In this document: piece by piece, positions 41,463 to 45,020 of the stretch
Layout of the letters: each line of letters starts with the position of its first letter
How positions within the stretch are numbered: the stretch's first letter is position 1
Source of the DNA: Candidatus Zipacnadia bacterium
GTDB taxonomy: Bacteria > Armatimonadota > Zipacnadia > Zipacnadales > UBA5352
Assembly (NCBI GenBank): GCA_029820295.1
Contig: JALGVA010000022.1
Location: 1 to 45,020, forward strand
Length of the DNA stretch: 45,020 nucleotides
Direction: 5' to 3'
Notes under the pieces: generated by a model
The model's database searches: none
Told to the model about the DNA's origin: nothing
Seen by the model: the letters and a program-made list of their open reading frames with translations, nothing else
Position numbers and translations under genes: made by a program

Positions 41463-42530
41463 ATGCCCGCCGAGATGTCGCCGCGAGAGCGCGTGCTGAC
41501 CGCGATGCGCCGCCGGGTGCCCGACCGCGTGCCCAGGGAGTGGAGTTTCACGCCGGCGGTGCAGGAGGAGTTCGTGCGGCAGACCGGCGCGACCAACCCC
41601 GCCGACTTCTTCGGCTTCGAGCGCCGCGGTGTGGGCCTGCGCGGCGCGCCACAACTGCCGGACTTCTCGCCGTGGTTCCCGGAGGGCTGGCCGGAGGGCA
41701 CCACCTTCAACGAGTACGGCTCCGGGCACCCGCCCGCGGGCTTCTATCACTTCACCGGCCGCATCTACCCGCTGGAGCGCGCGCGCAGCATCGAGGACCT
41801 GGAGGCCTTCCCCTGGCCCGACTACACGCCCGCCTGGCGCCACGAGCATCTCGAGCGGCAGGTCACCGACCTGCACGCCGACGAGTGGTTCGTCTCCGGC
41901 GGCGTCGGGCACATCTGGGAGACGGCCTGGCAGATGACGCGCATGGAGAAGCTCATGCAGGACATGATCTTCGACCCGCCCATGGCCGCGTACGTCTTCG
42001 ACCAGATCACCGAAGACCGCGCCTTCGCCGCGCGGCGCTTCGCCGAGTCCGGCTGCGACATGCTGCACTGCGGCGACGATGTGGGCATGCAGGACCGGCT
42101 GATGATGAGCCCGGAGATGTGGCGCGAGTGGCTCAAGCCGCGCTGGCGCCACGTCATCAAGTCGGCCAAGGACATCAACCCCGACATCCTGGCGTTCTAC
42201 CACAGCGACGGCGACGTGCGGCAGGTGATCGCCGACCTGATCGAGATCGGCTTCGACGTGCTCAACCCGATTCAGCCCGAGTGCATGGACCCGGCGGCGC
42301 TCAAGCGCGAGTACGGCGACCGGCTGGCGTTCTGGGGCTGCATCGGCACGCAGACGACGATGCCCTTCGGCAGCACCGACGACGTACGCGCGGCGGTGAA
42401 GTGGACAATCGACAACGTCGGCTACGATGGCGGGCTGCTGATCGCGCCCACGCACGTGCTCGAACCGGACGTGCCGTGGGAGAACATCATGGCGCTTCAC
42501 GAGGCGGTGGAGAAGTATGGCGCATACTAA
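41463..42530 (+). CDS. Uroporphyrinogen decarboxylase-family protein (methyltransferase-like)
   Basis: 355 aa. Belongs to the UroD superfamily (MSPRERVLTAMRRRVPDRVP, ADEWFVSGGVGHIWETAW, GFDVLNPIQPECMDPAALKR, FWGCIGTQTTMPFGSTDDV). The sequence departs from HemE and resembles the MtaA/CmuA-like branch, whose members bind corrinoid or transfer methyl groups from small donors. Substrate unknown. GGGAGGTAAGA precedes ATG 41463. The lipoprotein gene begins 14 bases before its stop. Confidence 0.87.
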   Translation: MPAEMSPRERVLTAMRRRVPDRVPREWSFTPAVQEEFVRQTGATNPADFFGFERRGVGLRGAPQLPDFSPWFPEGWPEGTTFNEYGSGHPPAGFYHFTGRIYPLERARSIEDLEAFPWPDYTPAWRHEHLERQVTDLHADEWFVSGGVGHIWETAWQMTRMEKLMQDMIFDPPMAAYVFDQITEDRAFAARRFAESGCDMLHCGDDVGMQDRLMMSPEMWREWLKPRWRHVIKSAKDINPDILAFYHSDGDVRQVIADLIEIGFDVLNPIQPECMDPAALKREYGDRLAFWGCIGTQTTMPFGSTDDVRAAVKWTIDNVGYDGGLLIAPTHVLEPDVPWENIMALHEAVEKYGAY

Positions 42531-43557
42531 CACCGGCAGATTGCTGGCAGTGGCGGCCGGGCTTGCGGCGTTAAGTCTCGCCGGCGGCTGCATCTTCATC
42601 GACGCGCAGTTCGGGCTCGACCCCGACGGCACGCAGCACGGACGCATCGAGGCCGGCGTCATGCAGGCGGTGCTGCAGCAGGGCGAGGGCGACTTCACGG
42701 CCGATGTCAGCGAGGAACTGGCGCCAGGCCGGTGGCAGGACCTGGGCGAAGAGCTGCGCGATGGGTGGCAGGTGAAGACGATGGTCGGCGAGGCCCCGCC
42801 CGGTGAGGCGCTCTTCACCGACGAGGCCGAGGCCGCGCCCGAGTTCGGCATGACCGGGCGGCTGCTGAGCACGGAGTACACCTTCTCGATGGAGCTGCCT
42901 GAGGAGAGCATGCAACCGCAAGTCGGCCCCGTCGAGATCCAGCCGGAGGCCGAGGCCCCGGCCGAAGGCGGCGAGGGCGAGGTACAGTTCGAGGGCATGG
43001 ATGAGGCCATGTCGGGGATGATGGCCATGATGATGTCCTCGGGGGACGCGGGCCTGCGCTTCTCGGCCGATCTGCCAGGTGAGATCGTCTCAACCAACGG
43101 CGAAGTCGCGGCCCCCGGCCGTGCGGCATGGGCCATCGACTTCATGAACCCGGACCCGGAACTGCGCGTCCTTGAAGCTGAGTCCCGGCTGCTCAACTGG
43201 CCCAGTATCGGGCGCCTGGCGGGCGAGATGACTGCGATGGGCCGCTGGGACCTCGCGCCGGCGTTGATCGCCGGCGTGCGCCGCGGCGTGCTACCCGATC
43301 CGGCCACCGCCGACCCCATGGCCGCACAGCTCGACGCCGTCATGTACGTGCAGGTGCTGGAGATCATGGTGGCTCTCGACCAGGCCGTGGGCGAGCAGAT
43401 CGCGAATCAGGTCATGACTACGCTGGGGCTCAACGCCGATGACATCGCCCCGGCCTTCGTGGAGGAAGTCGCGCTGCGGCTGGAGGGCATGGACCTCGCC
43501 GCCGAGGTCGATGCGAAGGTGATCGAGCAGCTTCTGGGCACGCTCGGCGGCCGGTAA
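42517..43557 (+). CDS. Lipoprotein of unknown function
   Basis: 346 aa. The signal peptide ends in the lipobox LAGGC, so the mature protein is lipid-anchored. The N-terminal half contains GRLLSTEYTFSMELPEESM and is rich in acidic residues and Met (MSGMMAMMMSS). The C-terminal 100 residues are helical. No domain was recognised. It overlaps the UroD-family gene by 14 bases and has GGAGAAG as SD, so the two genes are coupled. Confidence 0.75.
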   Translation: MAHTNTGRLLAVAAGLAALSLAGGCIFIDAQFGLDPDGTQHGRIEAGVMQAVLQQGEGDFTADVSEELAPGRWQDLGEELRDGWQVKTMVGEAPPGEALFTDEAEAAPEFGMTGRLLSTEYTFSMELPEESMQPQVGPVEIQPEAEAPAEGGEGEVQFEGMDEAMSGMMAMMMSSGDAGLRFSADLPGEIVSTNGEVAAPGRAAWAIDFMNPDPELRVLEAESRLLNWPSIGRLAGEMTAMGRWDLAPALIAGVRRGVLPDPATADPMAAQLDAVMYVQVLEIMVALDQAVGEQIANQVMTTLGLNADDIAPAFVEEVALRLEGMDLAAEVDAKVIEQLLGTLGGR

Positions 43558-43645
43558 TCGTACGAACAGAATGGAACCTGACGGCTCCTCAGGTGACTGT
43601 ACATCGGGGAGGCGTGCGCAAAGGGACGCTCCTGGGAGCGAAGAG

Positions 43646-43960
43646 ATGCGGACACCACCGGGAATCGGCTTCACCCCGGGGCGGATGGACACGTGGCGCA
43701 TGCTCGTGCATCTGCCCAACTTCATCAAGCTCTACATGCGGCTGTGGCGCGACAAGCGCGTGGGCGTGCTGGCGCGGGCGGTGCTCGTGCTGGGCGCGCT
43801 CTACTTCGTCATGCCGATCGACGCGCTCAATGACCTGATGATCCCGCTGGGATGGGCGGACGATACCGCCGTGCTGGTGGCGGCGCTGTGGGGCTTCGTG
43901 AAGCTCTGCCCGCGTCGGGTGGTGCAGGAACACGTCGAGATCATCGATGAAGGGGGCTGA
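43646..43960 (+). CDS. DUF1232 (YkvA-like) small membrane protein
   Basis: 104 aa from ATG 43646, with GGGAG eight bases upstream. The DUF1232 signature is clear: LYFVMPIDALNDLMIPLGWADDTAVLVAALW (about residues 52-82). Members are small membrane-associated proteins of unknown function. It lies three bases before the GNAT gene. Confidence 0.85.
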   Translation: MRTPPGIGFTPGRMDTWRMLVHLPNFIKLYMRLWRDKRVGVLARAVLVLGALYFVMPIDALNDLMIPLGWADDTAVLVAALWGFVKLCPRRVVQEHVEIIDEGG

Positions 43961-43962
43961 AC

Positions 43963-44514
43963 ATGACCGCCGCAGGCACCCAGCCGCAGTGGGTGGGCGA
44001 TGAGCCCGCGCTGCGTCCCTTCAACGTGCGTCGCGACCTCGAGGCGGTGCTGGACTTCCAGTACGAGGTCTACGAGGGCAACTTCCCCGGATTCTGCGTC
44101 GATCGGGGCTTCCGCGAGGAGTACGGACGCGATCTGCGTCGCGCCGCGCGCGATCCGCGCGAGACCCTGATGGTGCTCGAGCAGGACGACGAGCTGTGCG
44201 GTTTCATCTGGGCCGCGCTCATGTCGACGCTGGTTGACGCGCGAGTTGGGTATATTAAGAACGTGTACATCGCCCCGCACCTGCGCGGCAGCGGCCATGC
44301 GCAGCGGCTGATGGCCGCCGTGGAGCAGTGGCTGGTCGACCAGGGCGCCGACAAGATCATGCTGGACGCGAGCACATGCAATCCGCGCGCCCTCGCGTTC
44401 TACGAGAAGCTGGGCTACGAGGTAGAGCGCGTGCGCATGGTCAAGCGCGTGGGGCCCGACGGGGGCGCGAAGCGGCCGGTGCGGGCGCGGATGAGGACGC
44501 GGGGGACGGAGTGA
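43963..44514 (+). CDS. GNAT-family N-acetyltransferase
   Basis: 183 aa. GNAT fold with the acetyl-CoA-binding motif A, YIKNVYIAPHLRGSGHAQRL (R-G-S-G-H-A), and motif B ASTCNPRALAFYEKLGYEV. The start of the protein (PALRPFNVRRDLEAVLDFQY) is typical of single-domain acetyltransferases such as RimI relatives. The acceptor substrate is unknown. It is part of the tight plus-strand cluster 43646-45020. Confidence 0.85.
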   Translation: MTAAGTQPQWVGDEPALRPFNVRRDLEAVLDFQYEVYEGNFPGFCVDRGFREEYGRDLRRAARDPRETLMVLEQDDELCGFIWAALMSTLVDARVGYIKNVYIAPHLRGSGHAQRLMAAVEQWLVDQGADKIMLDASTCNPRALAFYEKLGYEVERVRMVKRVGPDGGAKRPVRARMRTRGTE

Positions 44515-44518
44515 CGGC

Positions 44519-45020
44519 ATGCTGCAGGAACTGCGCACCATCGATCGACTCATTGCCGACGGGGACCTGATGGCGGCTCAGTCCGCCTGCCGGTCCCTGC
44601 TGCAGCAGTACCCGACCAGCGCCGAGGCCCACGAGAAGATGGGCGACATCATGTACCGGCGCGAACTGTGGGAGGACGCGGTCGCCTGGTACGACCTCGC
44701 CAGCCAGCTCGCTGAGACGCCGGTCCTGCTGGGCAAGCTCACCGAGGCGCGCAAGCGCATGCGCCGCGCGCACACCGGACCCGAGCCCGAGCTGGTGGAT
44801 GATACCGGTTCGGGGCGCCGGCTGATCTGGCTGGGGATAGGCGTGGCGGTGATGGCGCTGGTGGTCGTGGGCATCCTCGCCAACCTGTTCGGCGGGCCGA
44901 CCGAGGAGCGCGAGGTCCGGACTGCACCGGTGGTCAGCCAGGTGTCCGAGGGCGCGCCGATGCGCACGCCCGCGCTCACCCCGCCCAGCCCGGTCCGCAG
45001 CGCGCGCGCGGCGCCCGCTG
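44519..45020 (+). CDS. TPR-containing single-pass membrane protein (partial, cut by window end)
   Basis: 167 residues are visible and the frame is open at the right edge. Residues about 5-60 form a TPR-like pair (AQSACRSLLQQYPTSAEAHE, MYRRELWEDAVAWYDLASQL). One membrane helix (LIWLGIGVAVMALVVVGILA) lies near residue 110, and the rest is Pro/Thr/Ser-rich, apparently extracytoplasmic. It begins four bases after the GNAT stop, with GGGGACGGAG upstream. Confidence 0.75.
   Translation, partial: MLQELRTIDRLIADGDLMAAQSACRSLLQQYPTSAEAHEKMGDIMYRRELWEDAVAWYDLASQLAETPVLLGKLTEARKRMRRAHTGPEPELVDDTGSGRRLIWLGIGVAVMALVVVGILANLFGGPTEEREVRTAPVVSQVSEGAPMRTPALTPPSPVRSARAAPA

Overview
This is a high-GC bacterial chromosome segment with short intergenic gaps and SD-type ribosome binding sites (GGAGG/GAGGTGA). 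It has no rRNA genes, no recognisable insertion sequence and no CRISPR array. The gene order sigH, tRNA-Thr, tRNA-Tyr, tRNA-Thr, tuf, rpmG, tRNA-Trp, secE, nusG, rplK, rplA, L10 leader, rplJ, rplL resembles the sigH-rpmG-secE-nusG neighbourhood of Firmicutes. An S-layer-homology protein, Tad-type pilins, and secreted LamG/DUF1961, sialidase-like and glycosidase-like proteins fit an uncultured Terrabacteria-type lineage such as Armatimonadota. That taxonomic guess is inference, not something the sequence proves.

Region by region. At 1-835 there is the remnant of a DUF1961 (YesU-like) gene and a nucleotidyltransferase/HEPN toxin-antitoxin pair. At 893-2831 there is a secreted LamG-DUF1961 protein, divergent from a coiled-coil/zinc-ribbon protein. 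At 3036-6296 there is a single-chain restriction-modification enzyme whose specificity region differs in composition from its flanks. At 6469-9828 there is an S-layer-homology protein divergent from a four-gene pilin/pseudopilin operon (TadG-like, TadE, two Flp-like) without a motor. A minus-strand run at 9844-17316 carries radical SAM, THUMP methyltransferase, ClpN-RidA fusion, glycosidase-like and acyl-CoA ligase genes; it is divergent from a sialidase-like gene with a clear promoter on each side.

At 18802-20004 lie a secreted alpha/beta hydrolase and secG. At 20247-27354 is the transcription/translation core: SigH-type sigma factor, four tRNAs, EF-Tu, bL33, SecE, NusG, L11, L1, L10 and L7/L12, with a classical L10 leader and attenuator. 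A TPR-like gene follows rplL where rpoBC would be expected. At 27460-30844 are a repeat-rich lipoprotein and a proA-proB operon headed by a zinc-ribbon membrane protein. At 30993-35216 are cell-envelope genes: a GT2 glycosyltransferase divergent from a GT39-type transferase and a sulfatase-fold enzyme with Thr at the nucleophile position.

At 35223-38517 are a PIN-domain remnant, short intergenic repeats, gatB and two tandem HEPN/nucleotidyltransferase cassettes, the second coupled by an ATGA overlap to a FAD oxidoreductase. At 39838-45020 are two tandem paralogous TPR/zinc-ribbon membrane proteins, a UroD-family protein, a lipoprotein, a DUF1232 protein, a GNAT acetyltransferase and a TPR membrane protein cut by the window end.

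The items most worth following up are the ClpN-RidA fusion, the duplicated HEPN/nucleotidyltransferase cassettes with reciprocal loss of catalytic residues, the Thr-type sulfatase homologue, the non-canonical start of rplJ, the motor-less pilin operon, and the conserved sigH-tuf-secE block that lacks rpoBC.
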